Of a stretch of DNA of 64,000 nt, positions 27,315 to 37,672 are shown in pieces (within the stretch, counting starts at the first letter, position 1; the number at the start of each line of letters is the position of its first letter). The stretch is taken from the NCBI RefSeq assembly GCF_000317475.1, contig NC_019729.1:1130501-1194500 (forward strand), read 5' to 3'. Source of the DNA: Oscillatoria nigro-viridis PCC 7112. GTDB taxonomy: Bacteria > Cyanobacteriota > Cyanobacteriia > Cyanobacteriales > Microcoleaceae. The translations under genes were made by a program, and so were the position numbers. Below the pieces are notes generated by a model, which was given only the letters and a program-made list of their open reading frames with translations, was not told where the DNA came from and did no database searches.

Positions 27315-28988
27315 CTAACGGCGATTCACTTGTAACCAAATTTCCAGCGTCACCAGCAGCCACAGCTTCAGCCCATAGCGGGGAAAAACTTCCCCACGAT
27401 AGTTTAGCCACTCGCGGATTAGCGATCGATCGAGGTAAGGCCCGATCGCCGCATGACGATTCAGCAACAACGATCGCGCTTGCCGCTGCCAATCCCTCAA
27501 AAACCACTGCTGCATCGACATCACCATGCCGCTTTTCGGACGGTTGACAATCGCATCGGGCAGCAAATCGGCCACAGCAGCTTTGAGAACCGCTTTTTCC
27601 TGCGCGCCCGAAAGCTTGTACTCTGGGGGAATTTGCAAACTCAGTGCCACCATCCGCGAATCGAACAGGGGCGATCGAGCTTTTAGTCCCGCCGCAGCCG
27701 TGAGATTATTCACCTTGGTTAAAATGTAATCGGCTCCTTTAAACTCAATGTTGAGCCGCATCAGCCGATTCAAAAACGTCGTTTCTGTCTGTTGCAATTC
27801 CTCAGCAAAGACGGAAGGCGCATTCTTCACCTTTTCCCAAACCTCCGGCTTCAGCAAACGCGGCAAATCCACATAGCATTTTTGAAACGAAGTCAAGTAA
27901 GCTGCGATCGGATCTGGTTTACCCTGAATCGAACCGTACAAACTGTTGAGTAACATCGGCTTATTTTTCGGCCCGCCAAAGCACGGATCGCCGCCTTCGC
28001 CATTGAGTACCACGTCTGCGAATTGCTTTGCCGATCGCCCCAGCAGCAAATTAGGAACCGTCAAGCCTTCCCCCACCGGATCGTCCATCGCCACCAGCGT
28101 TTCCGGCAGCAACTCCCAAATTTGCTGCGGCGAAACTTCCAAAACGTGGTGCTCAGTGCCGCAATGTGGCGCAACGATGTTGGCAAATTCAATCTCGCTG
28201 GGATATTGAGCGCCAAAGTGCATCGAAAAAGTGTGTACCGGACGATCGTGCAGCCTTGTGGCGATCGCCGTGACGCAACTTGAATCAATACCACCGGAAA
28301 GGTATGCTGCGACTGGTTTTCCCGCTGGTAGCGCTGACTGCACGAGTTGTTCCAAAAGCGATCGCACCTGCTGACTGTGCCATTCCAAAGGGCGATCGGC
28401 ATTAGTAATTTGCTCCTGTGGCTGCCAGTATCTCTGCGCCTCAACATCCGGTAAATACAGGTAGCTACCGGGCCGCAACTCTCGCACCGCTTCCCACAGC
28501 GTTTGCGATCCGGGTACAAAGGCACAGCACAAGTAGTCGCGCAAAGCAACTAAATCAAGTTCTCGATCGTGATACGGATTGAGCGATCGCAGTCGAGGCG
28601 CCAGAAAGCGAGTCGTTCCTGTACGGGTGTAATAGAGGGTTTTGGCTCCAACGCGATCGCGCCCCAGACACAAGGTTTGCTCGTCTCTATCCCACACGGC
28701 AAGGGCAAATTGTCCTGACAGTAAGCTCAAAGTTTGAGGGCCTGACTGTTCCCATAGCCGCGCGGCGATCGCCAAATCAGTCAATCCATCCGTGTCAATC
28801 TGTTGTTTGAGGATTGGAGTGCGATCGAAGCAGCAGTCACCTACGATCACAAATCGCCGATCGCGGCTGAAGGTGGGTTCCGCTCCGATTATGGCAAAAC
28901 CGGAAGTTTGCCAAGTTGCAGGGTGCGATCGGGCTTCTGGGCCCCAAGCAATGACCCAATTCGGGTTAATCAACTTCTGATTTTCCAT
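27315..28988 (-). CDS. Asparagine-synthetase-like protein without the N-terminal catalytic cysteine
   Basis: 557 residues from ATG 28988 (MENQKLINPNW). The N-terminal half has the class II glutaminase fold (SGQFALAVWDR, LGRDRVGAKTLYY), but the start lacks Cys2, the glutaminase nucleophile. The C-terminal half is a PP-loop AMP-forming ligase (AYLSGGIDSSCVTA; GEGGDPCFGG). It may be ammonia-dependent or make another amide or beta-lactam-type bond, as in lasso-peptide cyclases. An earlier in-frame ATG at 29027 would add residues encoded by repeat sequence and is unlikely. No precursor peptide gene was seen next to it. Confidence 0.82.
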   Translation of the reverse strand: MENQKLINPNWVIAWGPEARSHPATWQTSGFAIIGAEPTFSRDRRFVIVGDCCFDRTPILKQQIDTDGLTDLAIAARLWEQSGPQTLSLLSGQFALAVWDRDEQTLCLGRDRVGAKTLYYTRTGTTRFLAPRLRSLNPYHDRELDLVALRDYLCCAFVPGSQTLWEAVRELRPGSYLYLPDVEAQRYWQPQEQITNADRPLEWHSQQVRSLLEQLVQSALPAGKPVAAYLSGGIDSSCVTAIATRLHDRPVHTFSMHFGAQYPSEIEFANIVAPHCGTEHHVLEVSPQQIWELLPETLVAMDDPVGEGLTVPNLLLGRSAKQFADVVLNGEGGDPCFGGPKNKPMLLNSLYGSIQGKPDPIAAYLTSFQKCYVDLPRLLKPEVWEKVKNAPSVFAEELQQTETTFLNRLMRLNIEFKGADYILTKVNNLTAAAGLKARSPLFDSRMVALSLQIPPEYKLSGAQEKAVLKAAVADLLPDAIVNRPKSGMVMSMQQWFLRDWQRQARSLLLNRHAAIGPYLDRSLIREWLNYRGEVFPRYGLKLWLLVTLEIWLQVNRR

Positions 28989-29004
28989 TGATTTATTAAG
29001 CTTT

Positions 29005-29138
29005 TTATGGACGGGCAGGATGCCCATCCCACAATAAATTCACTCTTTGTGGAACAGGCATCTTGCCTGTTGCGGGCAGGATGTCCATCCCACAATAAAT
29101 TCACTCTTTGTGGAACAGGCATCTTGCCTGTTGCTGAC
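29005..29138. repeat. Tandem pair of dispersed palindromes
   Basis: Two successive units, each combining GGGCAGGATGCCCATCCCAC-type and GGAACAGGCATCTTGCCTGT-type palindromes joined by CACAATAAATTCACTC. The same motifs occur at 8556-8621 and 35686-35708. Confidence 0.7.
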
Positions 29139-29149
29139 AGTGGTGCAAG

Positions 29150-30595
29150 TTAAAAAATATTAGAAAGTAACTTATAAATCAACCTAAAAATAGCTGTGCC
29201 AGCGATCGCACCCAAAGCACCCAACCATCCCACAAACAACACGCCCGCGATCGGAGAATTCGGATAAATCGCAAGTGCCGCCGTCTGTAAAACCGGGAAA
29301 AACCACAGCAAAGCCACAGTACCTGCACCAATAATCAACATCTCAGTTTGTTCGATCGCCCTGCGGTAAAGGCCGTAAATCAAACCCGCCACAATCATCC
29401 CCAACAATCCGATACTCAAGCCAGGAGACGGCAGCAAACTCGTCAGGGCGATCGCCAGCACCCCCCCCTCAAAACCCGTAAACGCCGCCCCCGACAAAAC
29501 CTCCCAAATCGAAAAAGTCGCTCTCTGCGGAGGTTGCAGCCCTCCAGGAGGTGTTGCAGGAACCCGTACAGGAGGCGGCAGAGTCGGTTGAACAGGTATT
29601 GGAGGCGACGCTACCGCGACTGTAGGTGGTTGAGGATGTTGTTGAGGCCGAGACATCAGGGCCGCTTCCACCTCACTGGCAGATTGAAAACGCTGGCTGG
29701 GAGCTGATAATAACATTCGATCGAGAACGTGAGCCAAACGCGAACTTACCTGCACCCGCGAATGCCAATTCCACTCGTTTCTGTAACTATCAAAAAGCTC
29801 CGTCGGCTGCAAACCGCTCAGCAAAGTAATACAAGTGACAGCCAAAGCATACAAATCCGTTGCCGGATAAACTTCTTGCCCGCTCATCTGTTCTGGCGGA
29901 GCGTAACCCAAAGAATAAATTCCAGTCGAAGCTTTTGCACTCCCAACACTTTGCGTTACTTGTTTAACAGCCCCAAAATCTAATAAATAAAGCCGACCGT
30001 TTTTACCCCGCATAATATTAGCAGGTTTAATATCCCGGTGAATCGAACCGCGAGAGTGGACAAAATCGAGAACCTTCAAAATTTCCCGCAGCACCTCCAC
30101 CGTTTCCGCTTCCGAAAACCTGCCTTTAACAGCTAGTTCATCCTCCAAATTTGTACCGTCTATAAATTCTTGAACCAGATAGAAAAACTGATCGTTTTTT
30201 CCCGGCTGCAAACTCGTAACAGTCAGCTCAAAAAAAGCCAGCAAACTCGGAATTTGGGAATGTTCGTTTCCCAGTTCTTCCAGCACCGCCGCTTCCCGTT
30301 CAAACAGAGTTTGAGCGATTTTTAGCTGGGGCGGAGTCAGACCTACCGACGGCTGCAAAAGTTTAGCAACGCACAGCCGCATCGCGGGAGTATAGCGGTC
30401 TCTGGCCAAAAATGCCGCCCCAAAACCGCCTTGACCCAACAACCTCACGGGCAAATAGCGCCCGCTCAAAATCAGGGGCATCCCGCAAGTCGTGCAAAAC
30501 TTTTGCTGCACGGTTTTCAGCAGCGAACTGTCATCGAGGTCGGGAAAATAGTTTTGAGGGCGCGGGCAGCCCGGTCGGGTGCAGTAAACTTCCAT
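29150..30595 (-). CDS. Serine/threonine protein kinase with zinc ribbon and C-terminal membrane helices
   Basis: 481 residues. The N-terminus has a four-cysteine zinc ribbon (CTRPGC...CTTCG). The kinase domain spans about 48-310, with glycine loop LGQGGFGAAFLARD, catalytic loop HRDIKPANIM and DFGAVK. A proline-rich linker leads to about four membrane helices (about 365-480). This is the common cyanobacterial membrane-anchored Hanks kinase layout. The target is unknown. It may be transcribed toward the asparagine-synthetase-like gene, with repeats between them. Confidence 0.9.
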   Translation of the reverse strand: MEVYCTRPGCPRPQNYFPDLDDSSLLKTVQQKFCTTCGMPLILSGRYLPVRLLGQGGFGAAFLARDRYTPAMRLCVAKLLQPSVGLTPPQLKIAQTLFEREAAVLEELGNEHSQIPSLLAFFELTVTSLQPGKNDQFFYLVQEFIDGTNLEDELAVKGRFSEAETVEVLREILKVLDFVHSRGSIHRDIKPANIMRGKNGRLYLLDFGAVKQVTQSVGSAKASTGIYSLGYAPPEQMSGQEVYPATDLYALAVTCITLLSGLQPTELFDSYRNEWNWHSRVQVSSRLAHVLDRMLLSAPSQRFQSASEVEAALMSRPQQHPQPPTVAVASPPIPVQPTLPPPVRVPATPPGGLQPPQRATFSIWEVLSGAAFTGFEGGVLAIALTSLLPSPGLSIGLLGMIVAGLIYGLYRRAIEQTEMLIIGAGTVALLWFFPVLQTAALAIYPNSPIAGVLFVGWLGALGAIAGTAIFRLIYKLLSNIF

Positions 30596-30608
30596 TTTTG
30601 TTTGCTAA

Positions 30609-30663
30609 GAAGAGGGAAGAAGGAAGAAGGAAGAGGGAAGAAGGAAAAGGGAAGAAGGAAGAA
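30609..30663. repeat. GGAAGAA/GGGAAGA tandem repeat
   Basis: A purine-rich array of seven-base units between the Ser/Thr kinase and rbcR, of the same type as 13671-13712. Confidence 0.8.
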
Positions 30664-30734
30664 AAAGTGATGGTTAAACCAGATTTCGATTTCTCAACTA
30701 ACCGCGAACTGCTAACTGCCAGCGACCTAAGAGA

Positions 30735-31739
30735 TTAACTTCCCGCCGAGTTGGGAGTTGCTATTTCTATGAATCCCAAATCGAGCGCTGGGGGTTCTTT
30801 CTTCTCCAGGATGGTCGAATAAGTAGCAAACTGGGGCAAAATTTCATTGCTGAAAGCCTCTGCAGCTTTAGAACGGTAGCGGTTGGGGTTGTAAATCAGC
30901 GACAAAATCCGAGTTACCAAAACTTCGTCCATTTGAGATTTGTGCAAGACGCCCATAAGCAACTCTTTTTCGATCGCCGAAACCGAGACAAAAGCAGCCC
31001 CCAGCCCCGACTGAACGGCATTTTTAATGGCTTCGATCGAATTTAGTTCCATCTCTATTTTCAAGCGGCGCGTGTCAATGCCGCAGCGAGTCAGTACCTG
31101 ATCGATTACTTTGCGGATCGTAGACTGCGAATCGAGGGATATAAACTGCAATTTGTAAAGGTCTTCTTTTTGGATAGTTTCTTGTTGTACCATCGGGTGA
31201 GATGGAGGGAGAATCAGAGCCAGTTCGTCCTCAGCGTAAGGAACAATTTCTAAAGCTTCTACAAGTTCGGTAGGAATTTCTCCGCCAACAATTGCCAAAT
31301 CGATTTGCCCGTTGGCCACACTCCACGCCGTGCGGCGGGTCGAGTGAACGTGAAGCTGTACTGCTACATCCGGGTACTTTTGGCGAAACATCCCGATCAT
31401 CCGGGGCAGCAAATAGGTTCCCGTTGTTTGAGAAGCGCCGACGATCAAAGTACCGCCTTGGAGATTTTGCAAGTCTTCCAGAGCTCGACAAGTTTCCTGG
31501 CAAAGCGATAAAATTTTCTCGCCGTAACTCAGCAGCAGGTGTCCGGCTTCGGTAAGTTGCGCCCGCCGCCCCCCCCGGTCAAACAGCGGCACGTCCAACT
31601 GTCTCTCTAAGTTTTGCACCTGCAAGCTAACTGCTGGCTGGGATACATAAAGGCTGTCCGCGGCGCGTTTGAAGCTTCCTTCAGAGGCGATCGCCTTGAG
31701 AATGCGTAACTGGTCTAAAGTGAAAGGAAGGTCAGACAT
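30735..31739 (-). CDS. rbcR: LysR-type regulator, RbcR/Ycf30 type
   Basis: 334 residues with an N-terminal winged helix-turn-helix ([36 protein letters not shown]) and a periplasmic-binding-like effector domain. The N-terminal sequence closely matches cyanobacterial RbcR/plastid Ycf30, which regulates RuBisCO genes in response to carbon metabolites. It is divergent from the NnrU-like gene and close to ndhF/ndhD. CcmR/NdhR is the nearest alternative paralogue, but the [14 protein letters not shown] start favours RbcR. Confidence 0.85.
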   Translation of the reverse strand: MSDLPFTLDQLRILKAIASEGSFKRAADSLYVSQPAVSLQVQNLERQLDVPLFDRGGRRAQLTEAGHLLLSYGEKILSLCQETCRALEDLQNLQGGTLIVGASQTTGTYLLPRMIGMFRQKYPDVAVQLHVHSTRRTAWSVANGQIDLAIVGGEIPTELVEALEIVPYAEDELALILPPSHPMVQQETIQKEDLYKLQFISLDSQSTIRKVIDQVLTRCGIDTRRLKIEMELNSIEAIKNAVQSGLGAAFVSVSAIEKELLMGVLHKSQMDEVLVTRILSLIYNPNRYRSKAAEAFSNEILPQFATYSTILEKKEPPALDLGFIEIATPNSAGS

Positions 31740-31748
31740 ATATCTAAA

Positions 31749-31892
31749 TTGTCAGTTGTCAGTTGTCAGTTGTCAGTTGACGGTTGACGGTTGACTGTAG
31801 GCAGCGAACAGCTTTCCAGCGAACAGTCAACAGCGAACAGTCAACAGCGAACAGCGAACAGTCAACAGTCAACAGCGAACAGTGAACAGTTA
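31749..31892. repeat. Heptameric tandem repeats between rbcR and the NnrU-like gene
   Basis: Arrays of GTCAGTT, GACGGTT and AACAGTC/AACAGCG units fill most of the divergent intergenic region, so any promoters must sit at its edges. Confidence 0.8.
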
Positions 31893-31976
31893 ACTGACTG
31901 ATAACCGCTGAATGCTCCCATAGATACTTTGTGACACAAATTGGCCGAGAATCAATAACTTTTCTTAATATTTGCA

Positions 31977-32690
31977 ATGACAATCGACTTGGGACTCGAC
32001 TCCCACTTAGTTATTCTGGGTCTGTTACTGGTTTTTGCGATCGCCCACAGCGGTTTAGCAGCCCTCCGGCCAAAAGGTGAAAAGCTGATCGGGCCGAGAC
32101 TTTACCGGGTTTTGTTTGCCCTTGTCAGTTTGCCGCTAGCCGTCATTCTGATAGTCTACTTTTTCAACCACCGCTACGACGGCCTGCAGCTTTGGCAAGT
32201 ACAGGGAGTGTCCGGAGTTAAACCTGCAGTTTGGATACTTTCGGCAATTTCCTTTCTGTTTCTGTACCCAGCAACTTTCAACCTCCTAGAAATTGCCGCC
32301 GTCCAAAAGCCCCAAGTTCACCTCTACGAAACTGGCATCATTCGTATCACCCGTCACCCGCAAATGGTGGGACAACTGATTTGGTGCGTGGCCCACACCC
32401 TGTGGATTGGCACTAGCTTTACCCTCGTCACTTCCATCGGTTTGGTACTTCACCACCTGTTCGGAGTGTGGCACGGCGACAGGCGACTTCAGGCTCGTTT
32501 TGGAGAATCCTTTGAAACCATCAAAACTCGAACCTCAATAATTCCATTTTTGGCAATCCTACAAAAGCGTCAAACCCTTGATTTGCTTGAGTTTTTGCGA
32601 CCTTCCTACGTAGGTGTAGTCATTTTTACGGGCCTGCTTTGGGAAATTCATCCTTTTTTGATGCGTGTAACTAGGAACATATACTGGTAG
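31977..32690 (+). CDS. NnrU-family membrane protein (Z-ISO-like)
   Basis: 237 residues with about six membrane helices and conserved histidines (IAHSGLAAL, RITRHPQMVG, HHLFGVWHGDRRL). The family includes NnrU and the plant 15-cis-zeta-carotene isomerase Z-ISO, a haem-containing enzyme. A role in carotenoid isomerisation is plausible in a cyanobacterium but is inferred only from family membership. The thioredoxin gene follows 45 bases downstream. Confidence 0.8.
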   Translation: MTIDLGLDSHLVILGLLLVFAIAHSGLAALRPKGEKLIGPRLYRVLFALVSLPLAVILIVYFFNHRYDGLQLWQVQGVSGVKPAVWILSAISFLFLYPATFNLLEIAAVQKPQVHLYETGIIRITRHPQMVGQLIWCVAHTLWIGTSFTLVTSIGLVLHHLFGVWHGDRRLQARFGESFETIKTRTSIIPFLAILQKRQTLDLLEFLRPSYVGVVIFTGLLWEIHPFLMRVTRNIYW

Positions 32691-32735
32691 CATGATCCCT
32701 AGGATAGAAAAAAAATTATTAAATTTTGAGGGCTC

Positions 32736-33113
32736 ATGGTGTTGTCGGTTAGCGAACGCACTTTTGCACAAGAGGTGTTTCAAGCCTCTACCCCCGTTTT
32801 AGTTCACTTTTCGGCTCCTTGGTGCGGTTTGTGCCGCGCGATCGACCCCACGCTTAAGACTTTTGAGGCACAGTGGGCCTCAAAAGTCAAGATCGTAGCG
32901 GTGAATGCCGATCAATGTTTCAAGTTGGCCCACACTTATCGGCTGACCAGTCTGCCCACGCTGATTTTGTTTGAGGGCGATAAAGTTCGATTTAGATTTG
33001 AAGACTACCAAGGGCGCGAGGAACTGCGGCGGACTCTGGATTCCTGGATGCTCGCGGCTCACGTAGCTTCCCCATCTCAACGGCTGCAACTTCAGGAAGT
33101 AGCTAAAAGGTAA
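32736..33113 (+). CDS. Thioredoxin-family protein with WCGLC active site
   Basis: 125 residues. The thioredoxin fold carries the active site WCGLC in place of the canonical WCGPC and the cis-proline loop SLPTLILF. The intermediate Leu should shift the redox potential. A perfect 12-bp hairpin (32858-32869 with 32877-32888) lies in the coding sequence just after the active-site codons. The C-terminal extension of about 15 residues is unusual. It is probably an atypical soluble thioredoxin. Confidence 0.88.
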   Translation: MVLSVSERTFAQEVFQASTPVLVHFSAPWCGLCRAIDPTLKTFEAQWASKVKIVAVNADQCFKLAHTYRLTSLPTLILFEGDKVRFRFEDYQGREELRRTLDSWMLAAHVASPSQRLQLQEVAKR

Positions 33114-33505
33114 CGGCTGCAAGCGATTCGGCTTTTAGGTAGAAAGCAGAAGCAATTCCTGATTTGTCGATGGGCCACCTGATGGCCAAATCTCGCAGTC
33201 GTGAACGCAGAAACAGTTTTTTACAAAAATATAGGTGCAGCGCGAGAGTATAGGTTAAAAAACCCGGTTTCTTGATTCCTGTCCGTCCAAGACAATCTGG
33301 ATTTGTCAATCTATATTTTGGTAGAAATTTAAGGGGAACTAGATCGATCGGCTCGATCGGGAAAATAGGCAGTAGGTCTCAAGCGTTGTCGATCGACAAC
33401 GCTTGAGAATTACAACAAGTATTTATGCCGGGTCGCGCAGGCGTGTGTCACAATTGTTTACAGTTTTGGCAATATCTAGTAGAAACTTTAAACTACCTAT
33501 CAGTC

Positions 33506-35551
33506 ATGGAACTGCTTTATCAATACGCTTGGCTGATTCCAGTCCTGCCGCTGGCAGGCGCAATGCTAGTAGGTCTAGGTTTAATCACCTTTAACCAGGC
33601 AACCAACAAACTCCGACAAGCGAATGCGATATTAATCGTGTCCGCGCTCGGAGGGTCAATGGTACTCTCTTTCGCATTGCTGTGGAGTCAACTACAGGGC
33701 CACGCACCCTACACCCGCAGTATTCAGTGGGCTTCAGCAGGCGACTTCTCGCTGAATATGGGCTATATCATCGACCCCCTGACGGCGGTAATGCTGGCGA
33801 TCGTCACCACGGTCGCCTTTTTGGTGATGATTTACACCGACGGCTACATGGCTCACGATGACGGGTACGTGCGCTTTTACGCCTACCTGAGCATCTTCAG
33901 CGCCTCGATGTTAGGTCTCGTAGTCAGCCCGAATATCGTTCAGATTTACATTTTTTGGGAACTCGTAGGTATGTGTTCGTACCTGCTAGTCGGATTTTGG
34001 TACGATCGCAAACCCGCTGCTGACGCCTGCCAAAAAGCTTTTGTCACCAACCGCGTCGGCGACTTCGGGCTGCTGCTGGGCATCCTCGGCATTTACTGGG
34101 CCACCGGCAGCTTTGAATTTGAGGTGATGGGCGAACGCCTGCACTCCTTAGTCGAATCCGGCGCCCTTTCGGCGACTCTGGCGACAATCTTCGGCGTCCT
34201 CATATTTTTGGGGCCGGCCGCCAAATCCGCTCAATTCCCCCTCCACGTCTGGCTGCCAGACGCAATGGAAGGCCCGACACCCATTTCAGCCCTGATCCAC
34301 GCCGCGACAATGGTAGCAGCCGGCGTCTTCCTGATCGCTCGGATGTACCCGGTGTTTGAAGGGCTGCCGGCCGTCATGAATTTGATCGCCTGCACCGGCT
34401 GTTTTACGGCATTTCTGGGTGCTTCGATCGCGATTACCCAAAATGACATCAAAAAAGGCTTAGCCTACTCCACCATCTCCCAACTCGGCTACATGGTGAT
34501 GGCAATGGGCGTCGGCGCTTACAGTGCCGGACTTTTCCACTTGATGACTCACGCTTATTTCAAAGCAATGCTGTTCCTGTGTTCGGGTTCAGTGATTCAC
34601 GGGATGGAAGCAGTTGTAGGCCACAACCCCGCACTCGCTCAAGATATGCGAGTCATGGGCGGCTTGCGGAAATATATGCCGATTACCGCTAGTTGCTTTT
34701 TAATCGGAAATTTGGCAATCTGCGGAATTCCCCCGTTTGCTGGTTTTTGGTCAAAAGACGAAATCCTCGCCAGCGCCTTCGCAGCAAATCCCGCTCTGTG
34801 GGCTGTTAGCTGGCTGACGGCCGGGATGACCGCGTTTTATATGTTCCGGATGTATTTCAGCACCTTTGAGGGCGAATTCCGGGGCAATGACAGCGCCATC
34901 AAGCGGCAACTCCTGCAACCGGGTGTTGTTTTTGGCCCGGGAGCGATGAACGTTAAGGAATTGGCATCCACTGGCGACAGTCACGACGAACACGACCATT
35001 TGCCTCACGAATCTCCTCTGACAATGGCTCTGCCGTTAGTGTTGCTGGCAGTACCTTCTGTGTTTATCGGTTTTCTCGGTACGCCGTTTGCCAATTATTT
35101 CGAGCAGTTTGTTCGCGCTCCAGGCGAGTCTCTTGAAGAAGTTTTGGAACACGCTGCTGAGTTCAATTTGACGGAATTTCTCATCATGGGCGGAAGCTCT
35201 GTAGGTATTGCTTTGCTGGGCATTACTTTGGCTTCTCTGATGTATTTGAGCCGTAAAATTGACGCAAGTGCGATCGCCCAAAAGATCAAACCGCTTTACG
35301 AGTTCTCCCTCAACAAGTGGTATCTCGACGAGATCAACGATTTTCTCTTTGTCAAAGGCAGCCGCCGTTTAGCGCGGCAAGTCATGGAAGTTGATTTGCG
35401 AGTCGTCGATGGTGTCGTCAACTTAACAGGGTTTATCACCCTGGTTAGCGGCGAAGGTTTGAAATACTTTGAGAGCGGTCGCGCTCAATTTTATGCCCTA
35501 ATTGTGTTTGTCGCAGTTCTGGGTTTTGCGATCGTTTCTGGAGTCGGTTAA
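33506..35551 (+). CDS. ndhF: NAD(P)H-quinone oxidoreductase subunit 5 (NDH-1)
   Basis: 681 residues from ATG 33506 (MELLYQYAWLIPVLPLAGA). The upstream in-frame extension to 33425 does not match the family. About 15 membrane helices and the conserved proton-pump core (FWELVGMCSYLLVGFWYDR, GPTPISALIHAATMVAAGV) are present. The last part carries the NdhF C-terminal helix. NdhF is the distal proton-pumping subunit of thylakoid NDH-1L in respiration and cyclic electron flow. It pairs with the ndhD downstream. Confidence 0.95.
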   Translation: MELLYQYAWLIPVLPLAGAMLVGLGLITFNQATNKLRQANAILIVSALGGSMVLSFALLWSQLQGHAPYTRSIQWASAGDFSLNMGYIIDPLTAVMLAIVTTVAFLVMIYTDGYMAHDDGYVRFYAYLSIFSASMLGLVVSPNIVQIYIFWELVGMCSYLLVGFWYDRKPAADACQKAFVTNRVGDFGLLLGILGIYWATGSFEFEVMGERLHSLVESGALSATLATIFGVLIFLGPAAKSAQFPLHVWLPDAMEGPTPISALIHAATMVAAGVFLIARMYPVFEGLPAVMNLIACTGCFTAFLGASIAITQNDIKKGLAYSTISQLGYMVMAMGVGAYSAGLFHLMTHAYFKAMLFLCSGSVIHGMEAVVGHNPALAQDMRVMGGLRKYMPITASCFLIGNLAICGIPPFAGFWSKDEILASAFAANPALWAVSWLTAGMTAFYMFRMYFSTFEGEFRGNDSAIKRQLLQPGVVFGPGAMNVKELASTGDSHDEHDHLPHESPLTMALPLVLLAVPSVFIGFLGTPFANYFEQFVRAPGESLEEVLEHAAEFNLTEFLIMGGSSVGIALLGITLASLMYLSRKIDASAIAQKIKPLYEFSLNKWYLDEINDFLFVKGSRRLARQVMEVDLRVVDGVVNLTGFITLVSGEGLKYFESGRAQFYALIVFVAVLGFAIVSGVG

Positions 35552-35639
35552 ATCTGTAGGGAAGCGGCACTGCCTAGGTGTGTCAACAAACAGGTAAAAC
35601 CGATAGTCCGACAGGGAATGAATTCCCTGTCTCAAAGCT

Positions 35640-35757
35640 AAAGTCCTCGCTATGAGGACTGAAGAACTCCTTAAACCTCTTATTGTGGAACAGGCATCTT
35701 GCCTGTTCAATACTAGCTTTTTTGGAGATATCTATTAGTCCTCATAGCGAGGACTTT
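35640..35757. repeat. Nested palindrome between ndhF and ndhD
   Basis: Perfect 21-bp arms (35640-35660 and 35737-35757, AAAGTCCTCGCTATGAGGAC type) enclose a copy of the GGAACAGGCATCTTGCCTGT palindrome. A separate perfect palindrome ACAGGGAATGAATTCCCTGT lies at about 35611-35630. No gene is seen in the 513-base gap; the region just before ndhD is AT-rich. Confidence 0.7.
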
Positions 35758-36064
35758 CGCTATTAGCCAGGGGTTTCAACCCCTGGCGGACTCGTGGAAT
35801 TGCAGATCGTCGGCTTAAGTTGACACCAATGGGCAATGCCATTTCCCACCAGAAGATGTTTTAAGAACGGGTATTAGCTCAAGAACTCACACTTGACAAT
35901 TAGCAAATAGAAATAAATCTTTCATTAAACTTAACTGTTGCGATCGCATAATTTGTCCAAATAATAGCAAAAAAAAATGTTCCGTCTAAAGAAAGTATAA
36001 AATTTAGGCTAAAATTGCCAAAATGTGTTTAAACCTAATAACAGATGGATCATTTTAAAACGCA

Positions 36065-37651
36065 ATGGATACAGCTAATTTTCCCTGGTTAACAACAACA
36101 ATCCTGTTTCCCATTGCTGCGTCCTTGCTGATTCCTTTAATTCCCGATAAGGATGGCAAGACGGTGCGGTGGTATGCCCTAATTGTGGGTTTGATCGATT
36201 TTGCCCTACTTGTTTACGCTTTTTACACTCAGTACGACTTCAGCAATCCAGATTTGCAACTGGTAGAAAGCTATACTTGGGTGCAGCAACTCGATTTGAA
36301 GTGGTCGGTGGGTGCTGACGGTTTATCGATGCCCCTGATTTTGCTGACAGGTTTTATTACTACGCTGGCTACTTTAGCAGCTTGGCCGGTCACATTTAAA
36401 CCGAAGCTTTTTTACTTTTTGATGCTGGCTATGTACGGCGGCCAAATAGCAGTTTTTGCCGTGCAGGATATGCTGCTGTTTTTCCTGGTTTGGGAACTGG
36501 AATTAGTGCCGGTTTACCTAATTTTGTCGATTTGGGGCGGCAAAAAGCGCCTTTACGCAGCAACTAAGTTTATCCTGTACACGGCAGGGGGTTCGCTGTT
36601 TATTTTGGTTGGCGCGCTGGCGATGGCGTTTTACGGCGATACGGTTACTTTCGATATGCGGGCGATCGCAGCTAAAGATTACAGCACCAATATACAATTG
36701 CTACTGTACACAGGTTTCTTAATAGCTTACGGCGTCAAGCTGCCAATTTTTCCGCTGCACACTTGGCTCCCTGACGCTCACGGCGAAGCAACCGCACCCG
36801 CCCACATGTTGCTAGCAGGAATTCTCCTGAAAATGGGCGGCTACGCTTTGCTCAGAATGAATGCGGGAATGCTCCCCGATGCTCACGCTGTCTTCGCACC
36901 CATCTTGGTAATTTTGGGTGTGGTAAACATTGTTTACGCTGCCTTAACTTCTTTTGCTCAGCGCAATTTGAAGCGGAAAATTGCTTATTCTTCAATTTCG
37001 CACATGGGGTTTGTGCTGATTGGGATAGCTTCGTTTACCGATTTGGGAATTAGCGGTGCAATGCTGCAAATGGTTTCCCACGGTTTAATCGGGGCGAGTT
37101 TGTTCTTCATGGTAGGATGCACTTACGATCGCACTCACACGCTCATGCTCGATGAAATGGGCGGTGTCGGCAAGAAAATGCGTAAGGTTTTCGCGATGTG
37201 GACTGCTTGTTCTATGGCTTCTTTGGCTTTGCCCGGAATGAGCGGTTTTGTAGCAGAATTGATGGTGTTTGTGGGTTTTGCAACCAGCGATGCTTACAAT
37301 CCCGTGTTTAAAGTTTGTGTGGTATTTCTAGCTGCTGTCGGGGTGATTTTGACTCCGATTTACCTGCTGTCGATGCTGCGGGAAATCTTCTACGGGCCTG
37401 AGAATAAGGAATTGGCGGAACACGAAGAGTTGGTGGATGCGGAACCGCGAGAAGTGTTTATCATTGCTTCGCTGTTAGTGCCGATTATTGGCATTGGTTT
37501 GTATCCGAAAATTCTGACTCAGGTTTACGATGCGACTACTGTACAGTTGACGGCTAAGCTGAGGGATTCTGTGCCGTCGCTTGTGGCTAAGGCTGCTGCG
37601 GATAAAACTGTGTCTCTGCGTGCTCCGGCGATCGAGCCTAGCAAATTGTGA
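36065..37651 (+). CDS. ndhD: NAD(P)H-quinone oxidoreductase subunit 4 (NDH-1)
   Basis: 528 residues, about 14 membrane helices, with the antiporter-like core ([52 protein letters not shown]). NdhD combines with NdhF as the second distal proton pump. The length and the ndhF-ndhD arrangement fit the NDH-1L type (D1/F1), since no CO2-uptake genes (cupA, cupB) are adjacent. A strong palindromic terminator follows. Confidence 0.95.
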   Translation: MDTANFPWLTTTILFPIAASLLIPLIPDKDGKTVRWYALIVGLIDFALLVYAFYTQYDFSNPDLQLVESYTWVQQLDLKWSVGADGLSMPLILLTGFITTLATLAAWPVTFKPKLFYFLMLAMYGGQIAVFAVQDMLLFFLVWELELVPVYLILSIWGGKKRLYAATKFILYTAGGSLFILVGALAMAFYGDTVTFDMRAIAAKDYSTNIQLLLYTGFLIAYGVKLPIFPLHTWLPDAHGEATAPAHMLLAGILLKMGGYALLRMNAGMLPDAHAVFAPILVILGVVNIVYAALTSFAQRNLKRKIAYSSISHMGFVLIGIASFTDLGISGAMLQMVSHGLIGASLFFMVGCTYDRTHTLMLDEMGGVGKKMRKVFAMWTACSMASLALPGMSGFVAELMVFVGFATSDAYNPVFKVCVVFLAAVGVILTPIYLLSMLREIFYGPENKELAEHEELVDAEPREVFIIASLLVPIIGIGLYPKILTQVYDATTVQLTAKLRDSVPSLVAKAAADKTVSLRAPAIEPSKL

Positions 37652-37672
37652 TTTAAACTGGATTTAGGAAGG

